Below, in pieces: positions 42,050 to 50,643 of a DNA stretch of 58,979 nucleotides. This stretch comes from Shewanella gelidimarina. GTDB taxonomy: Bacteria; Pseudomonadota; Gammaproteobacteria; Enterobacterales; Shewanellaceae. The stretch is taken from assembly GCF_023283945.1 (NCBI RefSeq), contig NZ_JAKIKW010000028.1:1-58979 (forward strand), read 5' to 3'. Below the pieces are notes generated by a model. That model saw only the letters and a list, made by a program, of their open reading frames with translations. It had not been told where the DNA came from and did no database searches. Numbering within the stretch: position 1 is the first letter of the stretch; the number at the start of each line of letters is the position of its first letter. The position numbers were made by a program, and so were the translations under genes.

Positions 42050-43809
42050 TAATGTCTACGCTGCTTTAAAAACAGTGAACCTACTGCGATATTGACACCC
42101 TCTAAATCCATCTGTTGATTGGGGTTGAGGGTAAAGTTTTTACCTAAGCGCAATGAGATCCTTTTTCCTAACAACTCATTATTAAAAGAACTGCCTGCTA
42201 ATGCGACCGATTTAATAGAGATGTTTTGATCTAAATGCTCAATCCAGTTACAGATGAAATCGGCGAGCGAATCGTGCATACCAAACGCGAGCTTTTCAAT
42301 ATTGCCATCTTCTGCCAATCTAAAACTGATAATGCTGCCAAGTGTTTTGCACCAGTTTAGACTGCGAAATGCTTCGCCTCGCGTGAGAGGAAAGTCGACT
42401 CTTGGTGCATTGCTGCCTTTATGCCGCATAGCACTAGCGATAATAAAATCACTTAGCTGGACTTTGTTTAACGTTATATTTTCATTTGTTGTGGCAGCGC
42501 CGAGTAAAATGGCCGCTATCGCCCACAAAGACTGAATATTGTTTGTCGGTGCCGTCAGTTTTAATTCGAGTAATGCTAAATAGTCTTCTGGGTGTTGCTG
42601 TTTAAATTTATCAAACAAGTTTTTTTGTGGTGATGAATCGATTTGATGGACGATGTCATAGCCATTATCAGGTAACGTTGGAAACTCAAAAAACAGTTCT
42701 AATTTTTGTTTAGAATCCATGGTTACAATACGACTTTTGTTGGTATCGCTTAAGTAGAGTACGGCGCAGTTTTTCGCCTTTTTCACCCCTAGGTTGGCTG
42801 CATGTAGTGCACAAGTTGCTGCTTCATGCAGTTCTTGAACCGATGCGAGCTCTATATCTGTAGACTGCGGAGAAGATAACGTACTCACTTCAATATGATC
42901 TTTCACCCAGTGCACGTCATATTGTCCAAGATGTACATCATCATGTAGAGGAGTCTTATCTGAGTGATAAGTTTTATGGCCCGTTTCTTTAAGAGGTACC
43001 CATAGCGCGTCAACTAAAGCGAGCTGTGGGTTATCGGTGCGACTAATATAGATCCAATCCACGCCACGCTGACGTAACAGTTCGCAAATAACTAATAATA
43101 ATCTCGAATTAGCGAAACAAAGAGAGTAAAGCGGGTCTGTTAGCCTGGGGTGGTTATCAATTGCTCTGCTACAAATGAGTGGTTTTTCGATGCTTGATAA
43201 TGCGAGAACTTGCTGCTCTGTGACCACAAAGTGTGCATTGAGGTTGTTAGGGTTACAGATCACCAGCTTTTGCCGCTCACTGTTCCCGATTGCATTATTG
43301 GGCTTATAGCTAAGCTGTACTATCTGTTTGCCATCAACGGCTGGAAGATCAACATAGCCTTGTGTTTCAAGGCTATCAACCAGCAACTTGACTGCCTTTA
43401 GATCGATAGCCTTATGTTGTTTGTTAACGCGTTTTTCTGCTTGGCAACAAGGACAAACATAGTCCAGTTGGCCAAAATACCCGGCTTGATTATCACCAAA
43501 TTGTGGCTGACAGTGCTGGCAATACTCTTGTAACAGCGGTGTATGCTGCAACAGTTTATGATTCCCTATAGGAGCTTCAATAAGCGAGATATTGGGCTTT
43601 ATCAGCCATGATGAGATCAAAAAATCTTCCGCTATGGCATCAGCAAGTTGTTCTAATTCTGGTTGTTCACCTTTTGCTTCAATAAAATAGCGATTGCCCG
43701 TTTGTCCGATAGTGACATCGTATTGGTCGTTTAATAAGTATTGATTGCAGAGGTGGCCATAAAAGGGCACCTCGCGCTGACAGTCAAATTCAAATCTAAT
43801 ATTCTTCAT
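42049..43809 (-). CDS. HypF-related hydrogenase accessory protein, HydE-like
   Basis: 586 residues, role unknown. Residues 97-122 hold one CX2CX18CX2C zinc finger (C97, C100, C119, C122), the exact spacing of HypF fingers. The last 55 residues (from about 534, VALAGSSFNNELLGKRI ... GVNIAVGSL) parallel the HypF Kae1-like C-terminus (VLTGGVFQNRYLSERC ... INDAGIALGQ). The acylphosphatase signature GxVQGVGFR is absent and the catalytic YrdC and Kae1 metal motifs are not visible. It sits fifth, after small subunit, large subunit, cytochrome and protease, the position of hydE in epsilonproteobacterial hydABCDE operons. Overlaps the protease gene by 14 bases and hypF by 1. Confidence 0.7.
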   Translation of the reverse strand: MKNIRFEFDCQREVPFYGHLCNQYLLNDQYDVTIGQTGNRYFIEAKGEQPELEQLADAIAEDFLISSWLIKPNISLIEAPIGNHKLLQHTPLLQEYCQHCQPQFGDNQAGYFGQLDYVCPCCQAEKRVNKQHKAIDLKAVKLLVDSLETQGYVDLPAVDGKQIVQLSYKPNNAIGNSERQKLVICNPNNLNAHFVVTEQQVLALSSIEKPLICSRAIDNHPRLTDPLYSLCFANSRLLLVICELLRQRGVDWIYISRTDNPQLALVDALWVPLKETGHKTYHSDKTPLHDDVHLGQYDVHWVKDHIEVSTLSSPQSTDIELASVQELHEAATCALHAANLGVKKAKNCAVLYLSDTNKSRIVTMDSKQKLELFFEFPTLPDNGYDIVHQIDSSPQKNLFDKFKQQHPEDYLALLELKLTAPTNNIQSLWAIAAILLGAATTNENITLNKVQLSDFIIASAMRHKGSNAPRVDFPLTRGEAFRSLNWCKTLGSIISFRLAEDGNIEKLAFGMHDSLADFICNWIEHLDQNISIKSVALAGSSFNNELLGKRISLRLGKNFTLNPNQQMDLEGVNIAVGSLFLKQRRH

Positions 43810-44353
43810 CTGATATTAGGCCCCGTTTGTATGAGTCTGGGATAAGAGCGTTGATATCGATGTTTGCCCGTCGGCTGTGTGAGAAGCCCAATTGTTCAAG
43901 GTGATTCATTAAGGTACGCTCCATTAAAGGTACCGCGGCTTGAATTTGCGGCGTTAAGCCCAGAGTCATAGGTTCAAGCACGGTGGGAGTAACACCGAGA
44001 ACAAAGGTTTTTGGCCTGTCGCCGACCATTTCCATCATAATCAAGGTTTGCAGCATCTCAACTTCGTGAGCACTGCCTTGCCAATCAATTTCAGCGGGAG
44101 CGTTATCGAAGTCGAAGAAATAAACTTCTCCGGGTTCGACACCATTGGCGTTAACAGTATCAACCACCAGTAAATAGTCATATTGGCATAACGTGGGAAT
44201 AAGTCCCTGAGCGAGCGTGCCACCATCAATGAGATCAAGTTGATGTTCTGGATGGTGGAAAAGGTAATTTTCTTGGATGTAATTGACGAAATGTACGCCG
44301 ATACCTTCATCGGCGTACAGGACATTGCCAATACCAAGTAGCAATATCTTCAT
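43796..44353 (-). CDS. hyaD: Hydrogenase maturation protease (HyaD/HydD)
   Basis: Endopeptidase that removes the C-terminal tail of the large subunit after nickel insertion. 185 residues of the HybD/HyaD family: GIGNVLYADEGIGVHFV with Glu16-type nickel ligand, VDTVNANG with the conserved Asp, and SAHEVEMLQTL with the conserved His. Follows the cytochrome gene by 9 bases. Confidence 0.92.
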   Translation of the reverse strand: MKILLLGIGNVLYADEGIGVHFVNYIQENYLFHHPEHQLDLIDGGTLAQGLIPTLCQYDYLLVVDTVNANGVEPGEVYFFDFDNAPAEIDWQGSAHEVEMLQTLIMMEMVGDRPKTFVLGVTPTVLEPMTLGLTPQIQAAVPLMERTLMNHLEQLGFSHSRRANIDINALIPDSYKRGLISDEEY

Positions 44354-44362
44354 GTTTTCCTT

Positions 44363-45031
44363 TTATTTCTTTTTATGATAATCATAACCAGAGACAATTG
44401 AGTCCACTGAATTGTGCTTAAAGCGAATCCCAGTCCAAACAGCCATATAGACGTGGATAACGACAAAAATAATAAAGACCCAAGTAAAGTAGTGGTGCCA
44501 TATTCTGACCGGTGCTAATCCCCCCATCATCATGGTGATCCAACTAGCCACTCCACCAAGCATTCCTCCCAGTCCTTGATGATATACATTGGCATATAAC
44601 ACTAGGCCCGTAACGCAGATCAGCAAGGCAACTAATGAAATTGCAAGGTAAGTCACAAATTGCAGTGGCCCGTAGACTCCGGCTTTATCTAAATGTCCCA
44701 TCCAAAGGTAAGATTTAAGTTGGGTTATCCAACTTTTGGGGCTTAATACATCTTTAAATGAACGCCTTTCGTTATCACTTTTACCAAAGAAGAACAGGTA
44801 AGCTCTCACCAATGTAATGGAAACCAGAAGGAAACCAAAAATTTGGTGAGCGGCGCGGATATAGCCTTGTACCAAAACATCAGAACTTTCTGGTGCAACC
44901 AAAAATGGCCAGGAAATGTAGAATCCTGTAATGATGAGGATCAGAATGGCTAATGCTCTTAACCAATGAAATATCCTTATCGCCGCACCAAAAACAAGTT
45001 GTCTTTGATAGGGTGCAGATTGATTTTCCAT
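44363..45031 (-). CDS. hyaC: Ni/Fe-hydrogenase b-type cytochrome subunit
   Basis: Di-heme membrane cytochrome passing electrons from the periplasmic hydrogenase to quinone. 222 residues with four helices (about 20-42, 60-80, 125-148, 180-205); candidate heme ligands are His18 (RIFHWLRAL), His62 (RAAHQIFGF), and two in WHHYFTWVFIIFVVIHVYM. Member of the HyaC/HydC family. Lies 14 bases after the large-subunit gene. Confidence 0.93.
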   Translation of the reverse strand: MENQSAPYQRQLVFGAAIRIFHWLRALAILILIITGFYISWPFLVAPESSDVLVQGYIRAAHQIFGFLLVSITLVRAYLFFFGKSDNERRSFKDVLSPKSWITQLKSYLWMGHLDKAGVYGPLQFVTYLAISLVALLICVTGLVLYANVYHQGLGGMLGGVASWITMMMGGLAPVRIWHHYFTWVFIIFVVIHVYMAVWTGIRFKHNSVDSIVSGYDYHKKK

Positions 45032-45045
45032 GCTAAACCCCTTAA

Positions 45046-46749
45046 CTAAAATCCGTTGGGATTGATTTTAAACTCACCCAAATCAGTACCCTTGAAATCC
45101 ATGACGTGCACTGCACAAGCCATACAAGGGTCAAATGAGTGAATAATACGGATGACCTCTAATGGCTTGGTTGGGTCTTCAAGTTTTAACCCAATCAAAG
45201 ATGCCTCATAAGGTCCCATGTTGCCGTTCACATCCACAGGTCCAGCATTCCATGTGGTTGGCACCACAGCTTGATAATTCTCAACCTTGCCGCCCTTAAT
45301 TCGGATCCAATGACTTAGCATGCCACGCGGCGCTTCAATCATAGAGTGACCGACATACTCTTTATTAGGATCAATTTCAGGCTTGGTATAAGTAGACTCA
45401 TCAGATTGCAGGTTGGTCAGCAGAGCATCAAAGGTTTTAAGGCCTTCTTCTGCAACAATCACCGTCTGTAGCATACGAGCGGCTGTACGACCAAGGGTGG
45501 TAAATAGTGCCTCAACCGGCAGACCTGTTGCGGTGAGTAGTCCATTTACAGCGTTAACCACCACTTGATTGCCACGAGCATAGCTCACCAACAAACAGGC
45601 CAGTGGACCAACTTCAACGGGTTCACCTTGGTAACGAGGCGATTTAACCCAGCTGTACTTGCCATCTCCATCAATGGTAGGCAGTTTGCCGTAAACAGTG
45701 TCTCTTTCTACAAACCCGGTGTAATCAGGTACCGTAGTGCCATCGTAAGGGTGCTGAGGCCCATCGGCTTTATACCAAGCATGAGTCACATCTTCTTTGA
45801 TTAAATCAGGGTTTAAATCGCTCACCCCCGCTAAATCACCATTCATGATCACGCCTTGGTTGAACATGTACTGCCCGTCACCCAATAAGAAATCATCTGT
45901 GGCTAAGAAGTTCTTCACGTTGACGCCACCGAGTACGCTTGGCTCACTGCCAAACGCTTCTGCAGCCATCACTATGTCTGCTTTATAGGCGCGAATAATG
46001 AAATCATTTACGATCGCGTGTTTCTGCTTCCACTCTTGTAGACGTGCCGGGCTTAACATGTCACGTACTGAGGTGACTCCACCAACAACAATTGATTGTG
46101 GGTGAGGTGATTTACCACCGAAGATAGCCAGCATTTCAGCTGCAACACGCTGTACTTCAAGTGCTTTGAGATAATGCGATAGTGCGATTAGGTTTTGCTC
46201 AGGGGTAAACTTGTAGGTGCCATTGCCCCAGTATGCGTTAGCAAATGGACCCAGCTTACCAGTCTCTACTAAGCCTTTGACGCGCTCTTGTACTGCTCTT
46301 AAATCACCTTCACCGGCATTAATCGGATTATCAGTGTATTTGAGCGCAACTTGAGCGGCTAAAGCAGGATCTGCACTTAATGCCGAAACAACATCCACCC
46401 AGTCTAAACCGTGAAGATGGTAGAAATGCACAATATGGTCATGCATATAAAGCGAGACCTGCATCAAGCTACGTAGATATTTAGCATTTAACGGAATTTT
46501 CACGCCTAATGCATTCTCTACGGCTTCTGTACCACAGCGGTAATGTGAATAGGTACACACACCACAAATACGCTGTACGATTAAGCCCACGTCCATTGGC
46601 GTGCGACCTTTAAGAATCACTTCGATACCGCGCCAAAGCGTAGAAGATGACCATGCTTTTTGAATGACATTATTCTCATCCACCTCTACCTCTACTCGTA
46701 GATGACCTTCAATACGAGTGATAGGATCGATTACTACACGTTTGCTCAT
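45046..46749 (-). CDS. hyaB: NiFe hydrogenase large subunit
   Basis: Catalytic subunit carrying the NiFe site. 567 residues. Nickel/iron ligands are Cys62 and Cys65 (QRICGVC) and Cys542 and Cys545 (DPCMACAVH). The sequence extends 19 residues past His548, the tail removed by the maturation protease. Group 1 membrane-bound uptake hydrogenase. Its start overlaps the small-subunit stop by 4 bases. Confidence 0.97.
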   Translation of the reverse strand: MSKRVVIDPITRIEGHLRVEVEVDENNVIQKAWSSSTLWRGIEVILKGRTPMDVGLIVQRICGVCTYSHYRCGTEAVENALGVKIPLNAKYLRSLMQVSLYMHDHIVHFYHLHGLDWVDVVSALSADPALAAQVALKYTDNPINAGEGDLRAVQERVKGLVETGKLGPFANAYWGNGTYKFTPEQNLIALSHYLKALEVQRVAAEMLAIFGGKSPHPQSIVVGGVTSVRDMLSPARLQEWKQKHAIVNDFIIRAYKADIVMAAEAFGSEPSVLGGVNVKNFLATDDFLLGDGQYMFNQGVIMNGDLAGVSDLNPDLIKEDVTHAWYKADGPQHPYDGTTVPDYTGFVERDTVYGKLPTIDGDGKYSWVKSPRYQGEPVEVGPLACLLVSYARGNQVVVNAVNGLLTATGLPVEALFTTLGRTAARMLQTVIVAEEGLKTFDALLTNLQSDESTYTKPEIDPNKEYVGHSMIEAPRGMLSHWIRIKGGKVENYQAVVPTTWNAGPVDVNGNMGPYEASLIGLKLEDPTKPLEVIRIIHSFDPCMACAVHVMDFKGTDLGEFKINPNGF

Positions 46750-47888
46750 GATTCTTCCTCTTCAGATTTGGCAAAGACACTGGCGACGGCATGTGCGCCA
46801 ATACCGACAGCTGTGGCACCTAATATGACGGCACCTATCGTATCGGTCGTGGCGTCTAAGCCGTGTAGTAACTGTCTACCCAATGGTTTTTCAAAGTCTG
46901 CCATATCATCCCAAAAATTGGGCTCTGAGCAGCCCATACATCCATGGCCCGCTAATACTGGCCAGCTGGTATGGTGGTTAAATCGCTCAGTTGGGCAGTT
47001 GTTGTAGGTGTAGGGACCTTTACAGCCGACCTTATATAAGCAGTAACCGTCTTTAGCCCCTTGGTCGCCAAACTCTTCTACGAATTCACCGGCATCGAAA
47101 CGCCCACGTCGTTCGCAGTTGTCATGTACACGCGCGCCATAAGCCCATTTAGGACGATTAAACATATCTAGCGCAGGAAGTTTGCCGAACATAATGAAAT
47201 ACATCAGCGTGCCGACAATATTTTTTTCACTAGGGGGACAGCCGCCGAGGTTTATAACGGGCTTATTAACCACTTCATAAACGCCTTTAGCGCCGGTTGG
47301 ATTCGGTGATGCAGCTTGCACACCACCAAATGCCGCACATGTACCTACGGAGATTATTGCAGCAGCGCCTGCTGCTGCCTCTTTAACGATATGCAGGCCT
47401 GTATGACCCTTACAACCAACAGTAAGGTAAGCCCCGTTATTAGCCGTTGGTACAGCACCTTCAACAGCAAGTAAATAGTTGCCTTTATAGGCTTCTAATG
47501 CGTGCTCTAGGTTCTCCTCAGCCTGCCAACCTGCAGCGGCCATTAATGTTTCATGGTACTCAAGAGAAACATGGTCAAAAATCAGCGCATCAAGATTAGG
47601 GGTATCGGTGCGAATAAGGGATTCCGAACAACCTGTGCATTCGGCCAAATGTAACCAGATAAGCGGCACGCGGTTTGCCAGTTCTGCAGCTTCAGCAACC
47701 AAGGTGCTAAACGGCAAGGGAAGGGCCAGCATGGCAGCAACGGATGCGGTCCATTTCATAAAATCACGGCGGCTAATGCCATTTTGCAACATCTTTTCTT
47801 GGAGCGTTTCACCGTGACGAGGTTGTAATTGGCGCAGCTGCTCCATTCGCGTCACACCTTGCTGATAAAGGGCTTCGTGTGTATCCAT
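46746..47888 (-). CDS. hyaA: NiFe hydrogenase small subunit (Tat-exported)
   Basis: Electron-transfer subunit with three iron-sulphur clusters. 380 residues: a long n-region then the twin-arginine signal SRRDFMKW (Arg40-Arg41) and a hydrophobic core to about 65, so the heterodimer is exported folded. The proximal-cluster motif is ECTGCSES (Cys84, Cys87) with standard Gly rather than the extra Cys of oxygen-tolerant enzymes. Distal and medial cluster motifs (CERRGRFDAG; HGCMGCSEPNFWDD) follow, and a C-terminal membrane anchor is at about 345-370. First gene of the operon. Confidence 0.96.
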   Translation of the reverse strand: MDTHEALYQQGVTRMEQLRQLQPRHGETLQEKMLQNGISRRDFMKWTASVAAMLALPLPFSTLVAEAAELANRVPLIWLHLAECTGCSESLIRTDTPNLDALIFDHVSLEYHETLMAAAGWQAEENLEHALEAYKGNYLLAVEGAVPTANNGAYLTVGCKGHTGLHIVKEAAAGAAAIISVGTCAAFGGVQAASPNPTGAKGVYEVVNKPVINLGGCPPSEKNIVGTLMYFIMFGKLPALDMFNRPKWAYGARVHDNCERRGRFDAGEFVEEFGDQGAKDGYCLYKVGCKGPYTYNNCPTERFNHHTSWPVLAGHGCMGCSEPNFWDDMADFEKPLGRQLLHGLDATTDTIGAVILGATAVGIGAHAVASVFAKSEEEES

Positions 47889-47960
47889 GGTTATACCTAT
47901 TATTATGGGTAAGGAATTTGCTCTACGAAAACAGTCTATGCCTCAAAAAGAGGAACAATA

Positions 47961-47974
47961 TTGATATGCGTCAA
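47961..47974 (-). promoter_or_regulatory. FNR/EtrA-like site upstream of the hydrogenase operon
   Basis: TTGAT-ATGC-GTCAA matches the TTGAT-N4-ATCAA consensus with one mismatch, 73 bases upstream of the small-subunit start. In Shewanella the FNR homologue EtrA contributes to anaerobic gene expression; direct control here is inference. Confidence 0.6.
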
Positions 47975-48021
47975 GGTTTATAGGAGTTTGGAAGGCTGGG
48001 TTTGCGGTAGGGTTGACTCCC

Positions 48022-48035
48022 TTGAGCTAGATCAT
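48022..48035 (-). promoter_or_regulatory. Second, weaker FNR-like site
   Basis: TTGAG-CTAG-ATCAT, 8 of 10 consensus positions, 61 bases from the first site, centre to centre. Possibly fortuitous. Confidence 0.35.
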
Positions 48036-48081
48036 TTATTTATTGTGGCAAAGGACAATTTGTCTACGCCGCAAAATAAAC

Positions 48082-48095
48082 GTGATTCACGTCAC
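48082..48095 (-). promoter_or_regulatory. CRP-like site upstream of the hydrogenase operon
   Basis: GTGA-TTCACG-TCAC is a perfect core palindrome of the TGTGA-N6-TCACA consensus, about 194 bases upstream of the start codon. CRP controls anaerobic respiration genes in Shewanella, so a role is plausible. Confidence 0.6.
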
Positions 48096-48649
48096 CTTTT
48101 GACGCCGATTCATCGTTAAGTAATTGTTAATTAAGGTGGTAGTGGTAAGCATCTGATTTATATTGCTTTGAGGCTGAGGTCAGCGGATCTGGGCTTAATG
48201 CGTTAACGTGGTGTAACAATAATGCAGCCATATTAAAGGGCGTAATTACGGCTGAAAGAATGTTTTTAGCGTTTTTAGTGGGACGGTACTGTTATTTAAA
48301 TGGAGTGTACTGGTACTCGGGCCTGTACTTGCATTGGATCCTGTGGCGTTAATGAACTGTAATATCCAAGGTGAGATTGTCCCATTGGTGATTGTAAGCA
48401 GTTTACGTTTGGGCAGAGTATGGGCAGAGTATGGGCAGAGTTTGTTAGATGCCGCTTTGATTTGATTAAGTTTGATGGCAAGCGATATCTCCACAATGAG
48501 ATTGATGGAAAGCAGTCAATGACCCGCATCGCGGGCGAGTACTAACATAAGCGTTAAAGCTAATGCAGACGTCTATATAACAATGAGATAAAGAAGATAG
48601 GTAGCGTAGTGTGTCAGTTTGATGACTTAACTGACTTGGCGACAGATAC
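48096..48649. other. Long intergenic region between hyaA and asnS
   Basis: About 550 bases beyond the regulatory sites with no gene I can support. Frames on the minus strand here overlap one another, have no SD and show no recognisable domain. A short tandem repeat lies at 48410-48442. Confidence 0.5.
48410..48442. repeat. Three tandem copies of an 11-bp unit
   Basis: TGGGCAGAGTA repeated at 48410-48420, 48421-48431 and 48432-48442 (last copy ends TT). Noncoding; length variation by slippage would be expected. Confidence 0.85.
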
Positions 48650-48683
48650 AAAAAAGCCTCTAATTTCGTTAGAGGCTTTGTTT
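48650..48683 (-). terminator. Terminator after asnS
   Basis: On the minus strand: AAAGCCTCTAA / TTAGAGGCTTTTTT with a 5-base loop, about 47 bases past the asnS stop. Confidence 0.85.
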
Positions 48684-48729
48684 AGTTAAGCAATTTAAAT
48701 CTACACTAAGAATTAGTTAACACTAATCG

Positions 48730-50130
48730 TTAGAAGCTAGCTGATTTAGGTGCTCTTGGGAATGGGATCACGTCACGGATGTTAGACACGCCAGTAACAT
48801 AAGAGACTAGGCGTTCAAAACCCAATCCAAAACCTGCGTGTGGCACAGTGCCATAACGACGTAGGTCACGATACCACCAATAATCTTCTTGGCTTAGTTC
48901 CATCCCTGCAAGACGTGCATCAAGAACGTCTAAACGCTCTTCACGTTGAGCGCCACCGATGATTTCACCAATACCAGGTGCTAATACATCCATCGCTGCC
49001 ACTGTTTTACCATCGTCATTCAAACGCATATAGAATGCTTTGATATCTTTAGGATAGTTTTTAACAACAACAGGGGCTTTAAAGTGTTCTTCGGCTAAAT
49101 AGCGTTCATGCTCCGAATGTAAATCGATTCCCCATTCAACGTCGTACTCAAACTTCTTACCAGACGCTTTAAGAATTTCGATAGCATCGGTGTAATCAAT
49201 TTGAGCAAAGTCACTGGTGACGAATGCTTCTAAACGCTCAATAGCCGTTTTTTCAACACGTTGTGCAAAGAACTCAAGATCATCTCTGCGCTCTGCTAAT
49301 ACCGCTCTAAAGCAGTACTTCAACATATCTTCAGCAAGTTTTGCTACATCGTCTAGATCGGCAAAAGCAACTTCAGGCTCAACCATCCAAAATTCAGCAA
49401 GGTGACGACTGGTGTTTGAATTTTCAGCGCGGAATGTAGGACCAAAGGTATACACCTTAGATAGCGCACACGCGTATGTCTCTGCGTTCAACTGACCCGA
49501 TACGGTTAAGAAAGATTCTTTACCGAAAAAGTCTTCGCGGTAATCAACAGCGCCTTTATCGTCACGGGGTAGGTTTTCGAGATCCAACGTTGAAACTCGG
49601 AACATCTCACCAGCACCTTCTGCATCAGAGGCGGTAATTAAGGGAGTAGAAACCCAAATATAACCTTGTTCGTGATAAAAACGGTGAATCGCTTGCGACA
49701 AACAGTTACGCACACGAGCTACTGCACCAATAATATTGGTACGCGGACGTAAATGCGCTAGCTCGCGTAGATGTTCAATAGAGTGGCGTTTAGCTGCCAT
49801 CGGATAAGTGTCTGGATCTTCTACCCAGCCAGCAACCTCAACGTGAGTCACTTGCATTTCGAAGGCTTGGCCCTTACCCGGTGATTCAACAACTTCACCG
49901 GTCATAATGACAGAACAACCCGCAGTAAGCTTTAACACTTCGTTGTCGTAATTCTCTAAATTATTCGGTACTACGCCCTGAATAGGGTCGAAACATGAAC
50001 CGTCATAAATAGCGAGGAATGAGATCCCAGCTTTAGAATCGCGGCGGGATCTAACCCAGCCACGTACTGTGATTTGCGAACCAATCGCAAATTCACCTTT
50101 AAATACAGAAGCGACAGATGTAATGCTCAT
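48730..50130 (-). CDS. asnS: Asparaginyl-tRNA synthetase
   Basis: Class II synthetase charging tRNA-Asn. 466 residues, identical in size to E. coli AsnRS: N-terminal OB-fold anticodon-binding domain (about 1-115, ITVRGWVRSRRDSKAG), motif 2 (TFGPTFRAENSNTSRHLAEFWMVEPE) and motif 3 (GFGLGFERLVSYVTG) of the catalytic domain. Monocistronic. Confidence 0.97.
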   Translation of the reverse strand: MSITSVASVFKGEFAIGSQITVRGWVRSRRDSKAGISFLAIYDGSCFDPIQGVVPNNLENYDNEVLKLTAGCSVIMTGEVVESPGKGQAFEMQVTHVEVAGWVEDPDTYPMAAKRHSIEHLRELAHLRPRTNIIGAVARVRNCLSQAIHRFYHEQGYIWVSTPLITASDAEGAGEMFRVSTLDLENLPRDDKGAVDYREDFFGKESFLTVSGQLNAETYACALSKVYTFGPTFRAENSNTSRHLAEFWMVEPEVAFADLDDVAKLAEDMLKYCFRAVLAERRDDLEFFAQRVEKTAIERLEAFVTSDFAQIDYTDAIEILKASGKKFEYDVEWGIDLHSEHERYLAEEHFKAPVVVKNYPKDIKAFYMRLNDDGKTVAAMDVLAPGIGEIIGGAQREERLDVLDARLAGMELSQEDYWWYRDLRRYGTVPHAGFGLGFERLVSYVTGVSNIRDVIPFPRAPKSASF

Positions 50131-50280
50131 TGTTGCTTAGTTCTCCAACGAAACGTTTTAAATAAAAATTTGGACGTTTATATTACCCTGATACACGCTT
50201 TTCTCAAGTGGAAAGTAAGGTAAGTTGGTCAGGATCTTGTTATTGTTTCAAAAAGATGGCGAAAACTACGGATAGTATCG

Positions 50281-50616
50281 ATGAAAAGGCTCAGGTTTTT
50301 CCAATATTTGCTGACAACCTTGTCTGTTGTGGGTTGGTCATTAGCGGTTTATGCATTGATTTTGTTTGATGGTGCAAGGCCTGACACCGCAGTGGGCTAT
50401 CTTAAAAGTAAGGGCGTTGAAATTCAGTTCGAATGGGATCCCGTACAAACGGTGTTACTTGCCGATATCGTTTGGTGGTGTGCATTCGTGAGTTTTATTA
50501 ACTTAGGCTTCAATTATTATATTGCCAAGCACAGCCGTCTTGGCTGGTGGGTAAACATTCCTTTGCTATTTTTATGCTCATTATCGGCGGGGCTCTATAT
50601 TCGTTTTGTGGTGTAA
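50281..50616 (+). CDS. Small hypothetical membrane protein
   Basis: 111 residues with three hydrophobic helices (about 8-29, 57-79, 90-110) and a soluble loop between the first two (GARPDTAVGYLKSKGVEIQFEWDP). I do not recognise the family. Divergent from asnS; followed by a dispersed repeat. The ATG start lacks a strong SD but is the only one that includes the full first helix. Confidence 0.65.
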   Translation: MKRLRFFQYLLTTLSVVGWSLAVYALILFDGARPDTAVGYLKSKGVEIQFEWDPVQTVLLADIVWWCAFVSFINLGFNYYIAKHSRLGWWVNIPLLFLCSLSAGLYIRFVV

Positions 50617-50643
50617 CTCAGTGTGCAATCAAAACACCATCTA

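Noticed and set aside
48246..48651. Several overlapping minus-strand ORFs of 60-82 codons between hyaA and asnS
   Set aside because: They overlap each other in different frames, run through the 11-bp tandem repeat, have no SD and no recognisable domain.
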